Source of the DNA: Flagellimonas eckloniae
GTDB taxonomy: Bacteria > Bacteroidota > Bacteroidia > Flavobacteriales > Flavobacteriaceae
Length of the DNA: 64,000 bases
Assembly (NCBI RefSeq): GCF_001413955.1
Contig: NZ_LCTZ01000002.1
Span: 1,970,501-2,034,500, forward strand
Reading direction: 5' to 3'
The notes beneath the pieces were generated by a model. That model searched no databases, had not been told where the DNA came from, and worked only from the letters and a program-made list of their open reading frames with translations. Each line of letters opens with the position of its first letter. The first letter of the stretch is position 1. A program made the position numbers and the translations under genes. Of this stretch, positions 51,024 through 60,136 are shown in pieces.

Positions 51024-54000
51024 TTAAATGGATATTCTTAAACCTAATGCCCACGTACGCATAAATGGATATGCACTATTATTTGAACTTTCTTGGAATT
51101 CTGGGTCATAACCATCTTTTACGCTAGTAAACTCAAATAAGTCATTTCCTGAAAAATAAATACGGCATGTATTAATTGGTGTATTCCCTATTCTTAATCC
51201 TGGAATGTTGTATCCTATAATAAGGGATTTTAACCTAATGTATCTATTGTTTTGTAGAATATGATCTTTAAATTGATAATTCCATCTAGATAATCCGCGC
51301 TGTGTAGTCAACCTAGGAAACTCCGCATTTGGGTTATCCTCTGTCCATGTTCTACCCAACCAAGCATTCGATTGGTTCTGCCATTCTGCTTGAAAAGGTT
51401 GAGCAAAATAACCTGTTCTATAAATTTGATGATCTATGGCACCTTGAAAAAATGCGGTAAAATCCCAATTCTTATACTTTATGTCAAAGTTTAAACCATA
51501 TACATAATGGGTAGCATTATCTCCATGGTATGTTAAATCATCTGTAGTAAGACTTCCATCTCCATTGGAATCCACAACACGCATGTCTCCTGGTCGTAAT
51601 GCATCGTTTGAAGTTTGTGATGGTAAAATTCCCCCAGCATCAAGACTGGCATAATAGGCATCAACCTCTGCTTGAGTAGAAAAATAACCGTTCGTCTCAT
51701 ACAGATAAAAAGAGTTGATAGGTTTACCCAAAATATTTTCCGAATCATCCACGTCATTTAAACCGGCAACAATGGATTGGGCACCATCATACTTGGTAAT
51801 CTCATTTCTGGCATCACTCATGTTTGCACTTACGCTTATATCGAAATCACCAATTTGATCTCTCCATCCCAATTGCGCTTCCCATCCGTTGGTTTCCAAA
51901 GTACCTATGTTGGTAAAAGCAGTTGAAGTTCCAAGTATAGCTGTGGTAATCGGCCTAACAAGCATTCCTTTATTTTCTTTCTTAAAAAAATCTAGGGCAC
52001 CAAATACCTTACTATTAAATAACGCAAAATCCAGGCCAATTTCTGTTGTTGCAATACGTTCCCATGTGGTGTTGGTACTAACTAAACCACTTGCCCTTGA
52101 AGTTACTTGCTCACCTGCATTGGTTTGGCCAAAAACAGTAGATCCAAATTGAACTGTTGACAGGTATCCGAAATCACCGATACCGGAAGTACTTCCCAAT
52201 TCACCATAACCACCTCGAATCTTTAGGAAAGATACAACATCGCTATCCTTAAGAAAGTCTTCAGAGCTTATAACCCAACCTCCGGAAATACTACCGTAAT
52301 TGGACCATTTTTGTCCATCAGCAAACCTTGATGAACCATCTCGTCTTCCTTGTAATTCCAATAAATACTTGCTTTTATAATCATAATTTAGACGACCAAT
52401 ATAACCGAAAAAGCCCCATTCGCTTCCGCCACCACTTGTAGTAACTTGTTGATCTGTTGCTCCTAAATTTATATCGTATACCCCATAATCAATAAACCCA
52501 TTTCTCCTCATGTTATACTCATTAAGTATATTTTTCTCAGCTTCAACAGCCAACAGTCCAGAAAAATTATGGTCCCCAAAACTATTGGTATAGTTTAAAG
52601 CTCCTCTAAAGTTCTTATAGGTAATGTTACCGTCATTGTTTTCTGGTCCAGTCCCCTCCTCAATAAAAGTATTGTTGTTTATATTATTTGAGAAATCCCC
52701 GTCCCAACTGTAAAGAGGAACAGACACCTGATATTGTTGGTATTCGCTATTTTGCCTTCTAACTGCATAAGATCCTGTAAGATTTAGATTGTCCGTTAGT
52801 TTATAAGTGGCTTGTGCAGATATTCCTATTTGCTCAACTGCTTTGTTAATTCTACCTGCTTCGCTAACATGTGCTACAGCATTTCTATCACCAGTAATAT
52901 TAACACCACCAAAATTAGCGTAATATTGCCCCTGAGGGTTAAGCGTAGGAAATAAGGGTGCATCCCACGTAGCAGCTTCCCTGGCCAAACCTTCCGCAGG
53001 TCCTGAAAAAGTATTGTGAAGATAGCTGATATTCGTGTTAAGACTTAGTCTATCACTAATCTCAATACCATAGTTTACTGAAAAATTGTATCTATCCTCA
53101 AGATCATCCGCAACTATCAAACCTCCAACATTTTTGTCGTATCCTGCTGAAATACGGAAATTACTTACTTCATCTCCACCAGATACACTAACGTTATGTT
53201 GACTAGAGTACGAGTTACCAAACATTTCATCAACCTTGGCTGAATTACCTAACCAGATTCGTCCATTAATGGGAAGATCATAATATCCTTCTTCGCCACT
53301 GGCAATTCTTGCCACCGTCTCACGATCATTCCAAAAGAAATAACGCGGAGGTTTACCAGATGCAATATCTTCATCAACTGCTGCTAAATATAATTGTCCA
53401 TATTGTGACATTGTTGGTGAAGGTGGACGAATACCTACAGTACCAATACGTAAAATGGTGTTTACGTCAACGGTAACTTTTCCTCTACCTTTTTTAGTGG
53501 TTACCAAAATTACCCCACCAGCGGCACGAGAACCATAAACCGATGCGGATCCACCTTTTAAAACACTAATGCTTTCAATATCATTAGGGTTCATTTCATT
53601 AAAGGTTGTTGAATTTATTGCAGGAATACCGTCTATAACAATAAGAGGTTGTATTCCATTAATGGAAGAAGCTCCCCGAATAAGAAAGTTTATCCCCTCA
53701 TCACCAGGTCTAGATGAATTACGGGTAACTACCAGGCCAGGAGTTCTACCTTGAAGTGCTAGTGCAGGATCACCAGTTGCTATATCCTGGAAAACTTCGG
53801 ATTTTACTTGTTCTATTGAACCAGTAAGGGTTTCCTTTTTTGCGGTACCATATCCAACGACCACAACTTCATCCAGATTGGTAAGATCCGGATCCAATGA
53901 TACATTAATAGTACTATTGCCACCTACTGCAATTTCTTGGGTTGCGAAACCTATAGATGAAAACTCCAATATACTATCGGAAGACGAAACCGTTATGGCA

Positions 54001-54263
54001 TAATTACCATCAAAATCGGTAACCGTACCATTTGTGGTTCCTTTAACTATAACATTAACCCCAGGAAGAGGGCTATTATCATCGCTGCTTGTTATTGTCC
54101 CTGTTATTGTTCTGTCCTGATTGTCCTTTACAGTAAATAACTCTTTCGCAGTATTCGCTACTGCTGATGCATGTGTTTGTTCAACACCGAAAACTAAACA
54201 GCCTACTATACAGCATAGCCTAGTGAAAATTTTCAGTTTTGTTTGGTTGTGTAGTTTAATCAT
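51024..54263 (-). CDS. susC: SusC/RagA-family TonB-linked outer-membrane transporter
   Basis: A 1079-residue TonB-dependent importer. After the signal peptide there is the carboxypeptidase-D-like N-terminal domain (ITGTITSSDDNSPLPGVNVI, VKGTTNGTVTDFDGNYAI) and the TonB box/plug (DEVVVVGYGTAKKETLTGSI), then a 22-strand barrel ending in MRTWALGLRISI. It imports oligosaccharides, with SusD as the lid. It is divergent from the GH88 operon across about 800 bp that hold two regulator-site pairs. First gene of the susC-susD operon. Confidence 0.95.
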   Translation of the reverse strand: MIKLHNQTKLKIFTRLCCIVGCLVFGVEQTHASAVANTAKELFTVKDNQDRTITGTITSSDDNSPLPGVNVIVKGTTNGTVTDFDGNYAITVSSSDSILEFSSIGFATQEIAVGGNSTINVSLDPDLTNLDEVVVVGYGTAKKETLTGSIEQVKSEVFQDIATGDPALALQGRTPGLVVTRNSSRPGDEGINFLIRGASSINGIQPLIVIDGIPAINSTTFNEMNPNDIESISVLKGGSASVYGSRAAGGVILVTTKKGRGKVTVDVNTILRIGTVGIRPPSPTMSQYGQLYLAAVDEDIASGKPPRYFFWNDRETVARIASGEEGYYDLPINGRIWLGNSAKVDEMFGNSYSSQHNVSVSGGDEVSNFRISAGYDKNVGGLIVADDLEDRYNFSVNYGIEISDRLSLNTNISYLHNTFSGPAEGLAREAATWDAPLFPTLNPQGQYYANFGGVNITGDRNAVAHVSEAGRINKAVEQIGISAQATYKLTDNLNLTGSYAVRRQNSEYQQYQVSVPLYSWDGDFSNNINNNTFIEEGTGPENNDGNITYKNFRGALNYTNSFGDHNFSGLLAVEAEKNILNEYNMRRNGFIDYGVYDINLGATDQQVTTSGGGSEWGFFGYIGRLNYDYKSKYLLELQGRRDGSSRFADGQKWSNYGSISGGWVISSEDFLKDSDVVSFLKIRGGYGELGSTSGIGDFGYLSTVQFGSTVFGQTNAGEQVTSRASGLVSTNTTWERIATTEIGLDFALFNSKVFGALDFFKKENKGMLVRPITTAILGTSTAFTNIGTLETNGWEAQLGWRDQIGDFDISVSANMSDARNEITKYDGAQSIVAGLNDVDDSENILGKPINSFYLYETNGYFSTQAEVDAYYASLDAGGILPSQTSNDALRPGDMRVVDSNGDGSLTTDDLTYHGDNATHYVYGLNFDIKYKNWDFTAFFQGAIDHQIYRTGYFAQPFQAEWQNQSNAWLGRTWTEDNPNAEFPRLTTQRGLSRWNYQFKDHILQNNRYIRLKSLIIGYNIPGLRIGNTPINTCRIYFSGNDLFEFTSVKDGYDPEFQESSNNSAYPFMRTWALGLRISI

Positions 54264-54372
54264 AAAATTTCATTTTAAAGGTTCTTAAACTGATGTATTG
54301 TAAAAATCTCAGTGCTTAAATTGCCGTATTGACAATTGTTAAGCCAATGTTAAAGATAATTAGCACTCCAAA

Positions 54373-54409
54373 TGATAAATTATTATTCAATGATGATAAA
54401 TTATAGTTC
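54373..54409 (-). promoter_or_regulatory. Direct-repeat operator pair facing susC
   Basis: On the minus strand GAACTATAATTTATCA (54409-54394) and GAATAATAATTTATCA (54388-54373) repeat with a 21-bp period, about 110 bp before the susC start. They match in sequence and orientation the pair facing GH88, which is the pattern expected of an AraC-type regulator acting on both promoters. Confidence 0.65.
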
Positions 54410-54867
54410 ATTATAAAAAATGCACTATAAAATCATATAGGAAGAAGATTTATATAAGAAAAATCTTATAGGATTTCATCTTATTTTAAGGTTAAATTTT
54501 GATTAATTTTTAACCAACCTAACCCCAACCATTTTTTAAATCTCAACCATAAAATATCCGCCACCTACTAAAATCATAACTTCAATTGAATAGCAATAGA
54601 TAATCTCCATATCAATATAACTCCAGATAAAACCCTGTATTTAAAAGGGTTTGCAATAAAAATGAAATGATATGGCTCCTGAAAAAATCAAGTTTTCAAT
54701 GATTCTTACTACTGTGGCCCAACCTTTTTTATTTCAAGGTATTTCAATAATAAAGGATAGCTTTCAATATCCATAGTAAACCTTAGGTCAATTTCGAACT
54801 TTAAAAATCTTATTGTTGATGCTGAAGTAATTCATAGGTGGATTTTTAGTCAAAACGCCCTCCGAAA

Positions 54868-54904
54868 GAATGATAGTTTATAGCTTTTGAATGATAATTT
54901 ATTA
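54868..54904 (+). promoter_or_regulatory. Direct-repeat operator pair facing the GH88 operon
   Basis: GAATGATAGTTTATAG (54868-54883) and GAATGATAATTTATTA (54889-54904), period 21 bp, about 163 bp upstream of the GH88 ATG. Same motif as the susC-side pair (consensus GAAnnATARTTTAT), here on the plus strand, that is, pointing with transcription. Confidence 0.65.
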
Positions 54905-55066
54905 GAGTTGGCAACCTTTCTATTTAAACTTGTTAAAACTTTATTTACGCTCTCATAAATACTCAATTATCACATTTATAAATAGTTAGAATTTACCCAA
55001 GTGATTCTTTCAAATACAATCCAATAACAATACAAAAAAGGAACCCTTTTTTTAAGATAATTTAAA

Positions 55067-56287
55067 ATGAACAACAAAATAAAAGCTTTTTCCATATTCA
55101 TCACAGTACTAATGCTACACTCCTGTGGCACCAATAAAAAAAAGGTATCTGGATTTGATTCTACAACCGTTCTGGACCTAAATGTTTCAAAAACCAAGGA
55201 AACACTCAAAGAATTGAAAGATGTAGATGGTTTTGCAAGAAATATTCCTAAAAATAAAACCAATTGGGAACTTGTTGGAGTAAAAGATTGGTGCAGCGGG
55301 TTTTGGCCAGGCTTTTTATGGTATACTTATGAATATTCTGGAGATGAATCAATTAAAAAGGAAGCTGAAAGATTTACCGCCCCTATAAAATCCATAGCCT
55401 ATAGCCCTGCAAGAAACCACGATATCGGTTTTATGATTTATAACAGTTTTGGAAATGGCTACAGATTAACGGGCAACAAGGAGTACAAGGATGTGCTTTT
55501 GGCAGCTGCAGATACCCTGGCTACCCTATACAATCCTAAAGTAGGGTCCATTCTTTCTTGGCCAACACAGAAAAAATATCGTCACAATACCATCATAGAT
55601 AATATGATGAATCTGGAATTGCTGTTTTGGGCTTCCAAAAACGGTGGTGACAAAAATTTATATGAAATTGCAGAAAGTCATGCCAAGGTAACCATGAAAA
55701 ATCTTCTAAGACCAGATGGTTCGCTCTACCATGTAGGGTCTTTCGATGAAGAGACCGGAGAATTTATCAAAGGGGTAACGCATCAAGGTTATGCAGATGA
55801 TTCTATGTGGGCCAGAGGCCAATCTTGGGGCATATACGGTTTTGCAATGGCGTATAGAGAGACAGGGAATCCTGATTTTATGGAAACATCAATGAAATTA
55901 GCAGATCACTTTTTAAAGCGTTTACCCGAAGATGGTATTCCTTTTTGGGATTTTGACGACCCAAAAATTCCCAATGCCCCCAAAGATGCTTCGGCAGCAG
56001 CAATAGCAGCTTGCGGAATGCTTGAATTATCCAAATTGGTTAAAGACAATGCCCTTAAGGACAAGTATATTGATGCGGCTAGGCGTTTTGTCGAAATACT
56101 TTCTTCCGAAGCGTACTATAGCGGTGATACAAACCAAGCCTTATTGTTACACTCTACGGGGCACCATCCAAACAATTCAGAAATAGATGTTCCAATTATC
56201 TATGCCGATTATTACTTTATGGAAGCGCTATTACGGTTAAAAAATATAGAAGAAACCAAAAAGAATCAAGAACTGGTCAAGTCCTAA
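55067..56287 (+). CDS. GH88 unsaturated glucuronyl hydrolase (lipoprotein)
   Basis: A 406-residue (alpha/alpha)6-barrel enzyme of GH88, which removes unsaturated uronic acid from oligosaccharide ends made by polysaccharide lyases. Lipobox near LHSC at residue 20. Catalytic Asp pair as in Bacillus UGL: HDIGF near residue 120 and DNMMNL near 177. HQGYADDSMWARGQSWGIYG is the typical C-terminal block. First gene of the plus-strand enzyme operon; the next gene is 3 bp downstream. The implied lyase is not in the window. Confidence 0.92.
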   Translation: MNNKIKAFSIFITVLMLHSCGTNKKKVSGFDSTTVLDLNVSKTKETLKELKDVDGFARNIPKNKTNWELVGVKDWCSGFWPGFLWYTYEYSGDESIKKEAERFTAPIKSIAYSPARNHDIGFMIYNSFGNGYRLTGNKEYKDVLLAAADTLATLYNPKVGSILSWPTQKKYRHNTIIDNMMNLELLFWASKNGGDKNLYEIAESHAKVTMKNLLRPDGSLYHVGSFDEETGEFIKGVTHQGYADDSMWARGQSWGIYGFAMAYRETGNPDFMETSMKLADHFLKRLPEDGIPFWDFDDPKIPNAPKDASAAAIAACGMLELSKLVKDNALKDKYIDAARRFVEILSSEAYYSGDTNQALLLHSTGHHPNNSEIDVPIIYADYYFMEALLRLKNIEETKKNQELVKS

Positions 56288-56290
56288 AAA

Positions 56291-57169
56291 ATGTATATAT
56301 CGGCTAAAAGTGGGGTAATAATTTTAATGATTGGATTGATTTCCCTATCATCCACAGCCCAATCCACTATACCCTATACAAAAGGAAGAATTGTGGTAAG
56401 TTCTGACGGTAATGAACATGACCATGATGATTGGGCCGCTACACCATTGACACTGGCATTATTAGCTTCGGCTGGGTTGCAGGATAGTCTTGTAGTGTAT
56501 ACATTCAGTGATCATATCTGGGGCAGTAACCAAGAAAAAGAAAACGGGAAGGCCCAAATGTTGGAAAGTGTCCTTAAGGGAAAGGAAATCTTCAATTTTA
56601 AAAACTCCAATTTTATAGAAGCAGTTGCAGATTCAACAAGTGCAATACGCGCAATTACCCAAGAAATTGATAAATCCGATAAGCATAGTCCCTTAAATAT
56701 AATAGCCGCGGGGCCAATGCATGTGGTTGGAAGAGCCCTCGAAAATGCAAATCCATCAAAACTAAAATATGTTAGGCTTATTTCACATTCCAAATGGAAC
56801 AATGAACATGCAGATAAACCTTATGATTGGGAAAAGCCCCATTCTGGATGGACATGGGATGAAATCAAAGAAAATTTTGAATCAAATGGGCTTGCTATGG
56901 ATAAAATTTTGGACCAAAATGGAGGTGATGGTTATCAAGGTTTTAAAGCGCCCATACAAGAATATAATTGGGTGAAAACCTCTGCTATAAGAGATACTTC
57001 TCCAAAAATTAAAAAACAAATGGACTGGCTATATGATAGACTTCTTACGTGTGTCAAAAAGGGTGATTTTGACCCTTCTGATGCTGGAATGGTAGTATAT
57101 CTGCTTACCGGAAAAGAAAAGACCGATCCTTCAGATGCAAGGAAACTAATAGAAAATCCAACACATTAG
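56291..57169 (+). CDS. Secreted nucleoside-hydrolase-like protein
   Basis: A 292-residue exported protein with a signal peptide (GVIILMIGLISLSSTAQS). The mature N-terminus has RIVVSSDGNEHDHDDWAA, an Asp-rich cluster that recalls the calcium-site loop of inosine/uridine nucleoside hydrolases and DUF1593-type relatives, and IIAAGPMHVVGRALE fits a Rossmann-like second element. I cannot assign the enzyme's substrate; within a glycan locus it may cleave an N- or O-glycosidic bond rather than a nucleoside. It lies 3 bp after GH88 and 74 bp before the fucosidase, so it is surely part of the operon. Confidence 0.6.
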   Translation: MYISAKSGVIILMIGLISLSSTAQSTIPYTKGRIVVSSDGNEHDHDDWAATPLTLALLASAGLQDSLVVYTFSDHIWGSNQEKENGKAQMLESVLKGKEIFNFKNSNFIEAVADSTSAIRAITQEIDKSDKHSPLNIIAAGPMHVVGRALENANPSKLKYVRLISHSKWNNEHADKPYDWEKPHSGWTWDEIKENFESNGLAMDKILDQNGGDGYQGFKAPIQEYNWVKTSAIRDTSPKIKKQMDWLYDRLLTCVKKGDFDPSDAGMVVYLLTGKEKTDPSDARKLIENPTH

Positions 57170-57243
57170 AATCATTTTTTGGTAAGGATAGTTTGGGATT
57201 AAACAAAAATCGACCTAAAACACATAATAAAGCTATTTTAACC

Positions 57244-58989
57244 ATGAACAGTAAGTTACTTTTAGTACTTTTTGTTGCTTCCCAAGTATATTTCACTAAT
57301 GCACAAGATGCTTCAGCAGTACAGAACACATCGCAACAAGAACGTATGCAATGGTGGTCTGAAGCCAGGTTCGGTATGTTCATCCATTGGGGCATTTATA
57401 CCAAACTTGCTGGTTTTTATAAGGGTAAAGCCCAACCTAATAGTGCTGAGTGGATAATGAACAGAGGGAAAATCCCAATTGCTGAATATGAAAAATTGAC
57501 TGGTGAATTTAATCCAACAAAGTTCAATGCTAAAGAATTTGTGAATTTGGCAAAAGAGGCTGGGATGAAATATATGGTTATTACCGCAAAGCATCATGAT
57601 GGATTCTCTATGTTCGATTCCAAAGCCAGTGATTACAACATTGTGGATGCCACTCCTTTTAAACGTGACATTTTGAAAGAATTAGCAAAAGAATGTCAAG
57701 AACAGGGCATAAAATTTGGGTTCTACTATTCACAAGCTCAAGATTGGCATCATCCAGGGGGTATGGGCAACAATTGGGATAAAACCTTCCAACGGGTCAG
57801 TAGTGACGAGTACGTCTACGAAAAGGCGCTTCCAGAGGTAAAACAATTATTGACGGAATATGGTCCAATTGCAATTTTTTGGTGGGATACCCCCCGAAAA
57901 ATGACAAAGGAAGTCGTTGATAGCTTGTATCATATTACCTCGGCATTACAACCCAAAATCATTACTAACGATAGATTGGGCGAAGATTATCCCGGTGACC
58001 ATAAGACATTTGAACGGCATGGCCCCAGGTATACTCCAGAAGCAAAGTATTGGGAATTATGCCAGCCCATTAGTGGAAGTTGGGGATATCGTAGTGATGA
58101 TGATGATTTTAAATCCATTGCTACGCTAATTCGAAATCTTATTGATCAAAGTAGTAAGGGCGGGAATTATTTGCTCAATGTGAGCCCAACTGCAGAAGGA
58201 ACACTAAAATCTGAAGCAACCGAACGTCTAAAGGCCATTGGTTCATGGATGGACAAAAACAGTGAAGCTATTTATGGTACCCAAGCAAGTCCAACCACTG
58301 AAGAACCAAAATGGGGCAGAATTACCATGAAAACCATTGATAGCAAAGGGTTATTATATTTACATGTATATGATTGGGCAGATGGTGCGTCTCTTCCCAT
58401 CAGACTTAAAAATAATGTGGAGGCTTGTTATTTGTTAACTGATAAAAAAAGAACTTTTAAAACAACTTCTTTTGAAAATGGAATTCAAGTACAACTTTCT
58501 GGAAATGCTCCTGATAGTATAGCTTCCGTAATTGTTTTAAAACTAAAAGAAATGCCCAATGCACTTCCTCAAAAACAGTTGGAACAGGATAAAGAAGGAG
58601 TAGTCGCCTTACCAGCTTTTCGGGCTCAATATGAAAATTTGCAAGGGCCAGGAGCGCAATATGATGAACGTAAAGATTGCATAGGCAACTGGGATAGTGA
58701 AACAGCTAGGGTATATTGGAAATTTACTGTCAAAAACCCTGGAACTTTTAATTTGATGGGGCAAGTTGCCGGTAAAGAGGATACAGAGGTCATCATTTCC
58801 ATAAATGGCAAATCGAAAATTCTAAAGATTTCTGTTGATGGTAATCCAAAAAAATTCAAGAAATTGGCAATGGGAAGTTTTACCATAGATAAACCAGGTG
58901 AATATGAAATTTCTTTTATGCCCATTGCAAGAAAATGGAATCCCGTTAATTTAAGAGAAGTAACGCTACAACCCATCAATACAAAGTAA
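57244..58989 (+). CDS. GH29 alpha-L-fucosidase
   Basis: A roughly 581-residue secreted fucosidase. The ATG at 57244 gives a signal peptide (KLLLVLFVASQVYFTNAQ); a longer start at 57193 does not. The barrel shows FGMFIHWGIYTKLAGFYKG, MVITAKHHDGFSMFDSKASD and the nucleophile D215 in PIAIFWWDTPRKM. The C-terminal part (about 450-581) is a beta-sandwich such as CBM-type modules attached to GH29. Its stop codon overlaps the next ATG by one base. In this family activity on fucose or related L-sugars is usual, but substrates vary. Confidence 0.92.
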   Translation: MNSKLLLVLFVASQVYFTNAQDASAVQNTSQQERMQWWSEARFGMFIHWGIYTKLAGFYKGKAQPNSAEWIMNRGKIPIAEYEKLTGEFNPTKFNAKEFVNLAKEAGMKYMVITAKHHDGFSMFDSKASDYNIVDATPFKRDILKELAKECQEQGIKFGFYYSQAQDWHHPGGMGNNWDKTFQRVSSDEYVYEKALPEVKQLLTEYGPIAIFWWDTPRKMTKEVVDSLYHITSALQPKIITNDRLGEDYPGDHKTFERHGPRYTPEAKYWELCQPISGSWGYRSDDDDFKSIATLIRNLIDQSSKGGNYLLNVSPTAEGTLKSEATERLKAIGSWMDKNSEAIYGTQASPTTEEPKWGRITMKTIDSKGLLYLHVYDWADGASLPIRLKNNVEACYLLTDKKRTFKTTSFENGIQVQLSGNAPDSIASVIVLKLKEMPNALPQKQLEQDKEGVVALPAFRAQYENLQGPGAQYDERKDCIGNWDSETARVYWKFTVKNPGTFNLMGQVAGKEDTEVIISINGKSKILKISVDGNPKKFKKLAMGSFTIDKPGEYEISFMPIARKWNPVNLREVTLQPINTK

Positions 58990-60113
58990 TGATACCAAAC
59001 TCCATAAAATATATATTTCGTTATACCACGCAGTATACTGTCCTACTTTTCATCGGACTTTCTGTATCATGCACAGCACAAAACGCAATCATTGACAATC
59101 TAAAAGAAGCTCCCGTACATGGTGGCCTGGAAATGGAAGATTACTGGGTTTGGGGTAGTTCAGTGATAAAGGGAGATGATGGACAATACCATATGTATGC
59201 TTCACGTTGGCCCAAAATGTTGCCTTTCCATCCAGGTTGGATGATTGCTTCCGAGATTGTCCATGCAGTTTCCAAGATCCCCGAAGGGCCCTATCAGTTT
59301 AAGGATGTAGCTTTAGGATACCGAGGGGCTCAATATTGGGATGGTAGATCGTGTCACAATCCAAAAATCGTAAAATACAAGGATACTTACATTTTATACT
59401 ATATGGGGTCTACCCATCCTTTTGAGGAAGTAACCCAGGAAAATATTTCAGAATTTGATTTAAAAAGTAAATGGTGTATTGCGGGCAGATGGGGAAAACG
59501 TGTTGGAGTGGCTACATCTAAAAGTCCTAACGGACCATGGAAACGATTGGACGCACCAATTTTAGATGTAAAACCCGATTCATATTATAGCTTTTTAACC
59601 TCGAACCCTTCACCTTTAATTAAAGAAGACGGTTCGGTGGTGCTGCTTTTTAAAGGAAGAAGCTATCAAGAAGAAGGCATAAAGCAAAGTGATATGAGTA
59701 TTGGAGTAGCCACAGCACCTTCGTTTGATGGTGAATACACAGTAGTGGGCACCAAACCTTTATTTTCTATGGAGCATTTAGGCGAAGTGGAAGACCCACA
59801 TTTATGGAGTGACGACGAAGGATTCCATTTAGTGGCTAAAGACCAACGAGGACTAATAACTGGAGGAAAAGGCGATGGGCTTTTAGCGCATTCTAAAGAT
59901 GGTATTCATTGGGAGGTAGATGAAAACCCAAGAGCCTATACCAAAACAGTAAAATGGGAGAATGGTAAAACCATAAAGCAAGGGCAATTGGAACGTCCTT
60001 TTGTTTTTGTAGAAAATGGAAAGCCAACACATATCTTTTTTGCCACTATGGATGGTCCTGGAGGATTTGGAAACGGCACAAAAACTTGGAATATGGTCAT
60101 ACCTTTAAAATAA
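58989..60113 (+). CDS. Five-bladed-propeller glycoside hydrolase (GH43/GH117-like)
   Basis: A 374-residue secreted enzyme with an N-terminal hydrophobic segment (VLLFIGLSVSCTAQ) and a five-bladed propeller typical of the GH43/62/32/68/117-type superfamily: YWDGRSCHNPKIVKYKDTYILYYMG, VGVATSKSPNGPW, SYYSFLTSNPSPLIKEDGSV, and the end FVFVENGKPTHIFFATMDGPGG. Proteins of this type are common beside GH29 or GH88 genes in Bacteroidota. Exact family and linkage cannot be given from motifs; catalytic acids would be among the conserved Asp/Glu (for example EDYWVWGSS and EVEDPHLW). Confidence 0.8.
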   Translation: MIPNSIKYIFRYTTQYTVLLFIGLSVSCTAQNAIIDNLKEAPVHGGLEMEDYWVWGSSVIKGDDGQYHMYASRWPKMLPFHPGWMIASEIVHAVSKIPEGPYQFKDVALGYRGAQYWDGRSCHNPKIVKYKDTYILYYMGSTHPFEEVTQENISEFDLKSKWCIAGRWGKRVGVATSKSPNGPWKRLDAPILDVKPDSYYSFLTSNPSPLIKEDGSVVLLFKGRSYQEEGIKQSDMSIGVATAPSFDGEYTVVGTKPLFSMEHLGEVEDPHLWSDDEGFHLVAKDQRGLITGGKGDGLLAHSKDGIHWEVDENPRAYTKTVKWENGKTIKQGQLERPFVFVENGKPTHIFFATMDGPGGFGNGTKTWNMVIPLK

Positions 60114-60136
60114 AAACCAACTAATACCACTATAAA

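Larger units (their letters stand above)
54264..55066. other. Divergent intergenic region, susC / GH88
   Basis: An 803-bp AT-rich stretch between two divergent operons. No gene is evident on either strand. Apart from the two direct-repeat pairs at 54373-54409 and 54868-54904, the space between them (about 54410-54867) holds no recognisable structure. Confidence 0.7.
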
